From NCBI GenBank assembly GCA_964019135.1, contig OZ025255.1, positions 43,492,811-43,556,810 on the forward strand: DNA of 64,000 bases, read 5' to 3'. The stretch's first letter is position 1; each line of letters starts with the position of its first letter. Source of the stretch: Arenicola marina (Eukaryota; Annelida; Polychaeta; Arenicolidae). The notes beneath the pieces are model-generated. The model was not told where the DNA came from. It saw nothing but the letters and a program-made list of their open reading frames with translations, and did no database searches. The translations under genes and the position numbers were made by a program. This document shows positions 63,319 through 64,000 of the stretch, one piece after another.

Positions 63319-64000
63319 CTGGGGCCCGACGTTAATTTGTGGCAATAGAGATCAATCCATAGGCCGAGGAAAGCTGTCTAGTCTAAGCCTCTTTATCCAT
63401 TGTTGTCTGGATAGTTCGGCGCTGGCTGTTTTTGCGCCATAAAGAGGCGGTTTGTAACCAGGTCAAATTACTCACATGCGGTTTTAATGCAGTAGCAAAT
63501 CTATCGCATTACAAAGCCGTCTCCACCCATAACTTTACCTAGTCGTCTGCGCTGGGACGTTATTCATCGATTGGTTTCAAAGCAACTCGAGGAGACCCGA
63601 GCGATGAATATAATTCAGCGAAGCGCCTTCATCGAAGCGCAAGGATAAACAAAGCCAAGGTCAAATGATAATGGCCTCTGGTCCTGCCCCCCCCCCCCCC
63701 CCCACCGTCCCCCCAATCCCACACCCTCCAATTTGTCGACCTCGACCCTGTCTGCCATGACAATACCGCTCGCCACGAAATCTCAGCGAGAGTTCGGGCG
63801 AGATCCACACCGGGACGAGACACCCGGACGGGACACTGAAGGGATGGGACGGGACACCGGTGGGGGTGAGGGGACACTGGCAGAGGGGAGGGGTTACGGA
63901 CCACGGGTCCCCGACAAACGGTCCCCGGGGGGTCAAGCTCCAGATTCAATAAACAGGCCGACAGTTATCCGCAAAGTCAGAGGCGGGCCATGGGGGGTTG
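63319..64000. other. unassigned region at right edge
   Basis: C run at 63688-63703 and a GGGACA/GACGGGACAC-rich stretch at 63810-63890. No gene recognised. Confidence 0.45.

Noticed and set aside
60995-63442. Long repetitive frames (GHRPGVCRPAWSGHVV type) on both strands
   Set aside because: The 52-bp unit is not a multiple of three and lacks stops, so several frames are open together. There is no domain.

Overview
The window is animal nuclear DNA. It has spliced genes with GT-AG introns, a metazoan gene set, an animal Tx1/L1-type LINE and a Ty3-type LTR retrotransposon. There is no operon structure and no ribosome-binding sites. Three things make a cephalochordate (amphioxus) the best guess, though not a proven one: the deuterostome-like protein sequences, the many poly(C)/poly(G) runs, and above all minisatellites grown out of exon-intron borders. 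From memory, that last type has been described in amphioxus under the name 'mirages'. By my own summation about 30 percent of the 64 kb is tandem repeat.

Layout, left to right. (1) 0-7 kb, plus strand: the 3' part of a gene for a calcium-binding EGF-repeat protein. It has three phase 1-1 EGF exons, two of them on a 2.2-2.4 kb tandem duplication, then a candidate hydrophobic C-terminal exon. (2) 7.0-13.25 kb: a 6.2 kb array of a 16-17 bp C-rich unit, with a roughly 2.37 kb block duplicated inside it. (3) 13.6-20.3 kb: an AT-rich 34-bp satellite, interrupted by a nearly full-length Tx1/L1-like LINE (14,270-18,930) with a flanking 20-bp target duplication. (4) 20.4-26.7 kb, minus strand: a complete nine-exon N-acetylgalactosamine kinase gene (GALK2; 456 residues). 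Its first intron carries a 730-bp foldback element. (5) 28.4-31.6 kb, plus strand: a complete four-exon gene for mitochondrial ribosomal protein mL65 (MRPS30; 485 residues), head to head with GALK2. (6) 31.6-40.5 kb: no gene recognised. It holds a 5'-truncated LINE tail, several G/C-rich minisatellites and a 200-N assembly gap. (7) 40.5-42.9 kb, minus strand: three internal exons of an X11/Mint adaptor (APBA family), covering the end of the PTB domain, PDZ1 and the start of PDZ2. (8) 45-52 kb: repeats and unassigned sequence. (9) 52.2-57.0 kb, minus strand: an apparently intact Ty3-type retrotransposon with 135-bp LTRs that are identical by eye. (10) 57-64 kb: non-coding sequence with a 16-bp array and a 2.2 kb array of a 52-bp unit.

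The most unusual structure is in the APBA gene. The 3' splice site and first 46 bp of one exon are repeated 22 times upstream, in exact 100-bp steps. The 5' splice site and last ~48 bp of the next exon are repeated nine times downstream in ~77-bp steps. Almost every copy keeps its AG or GT dinucleotide. The first donor-side copies are spaced in multiples of three and stay open, so using a later donor would add reiterated segments to the PDZ1 domain in frame. Using an upstream acceptor copy would instead bring in a stop codon.

The protein-coding genes are unrelated housekeeping, adhesion and adaptor functions; nothing suggests a shared pathway. Gene calls rest on reading the sequence and on remembered family sequences. 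No alignment or database search was run.
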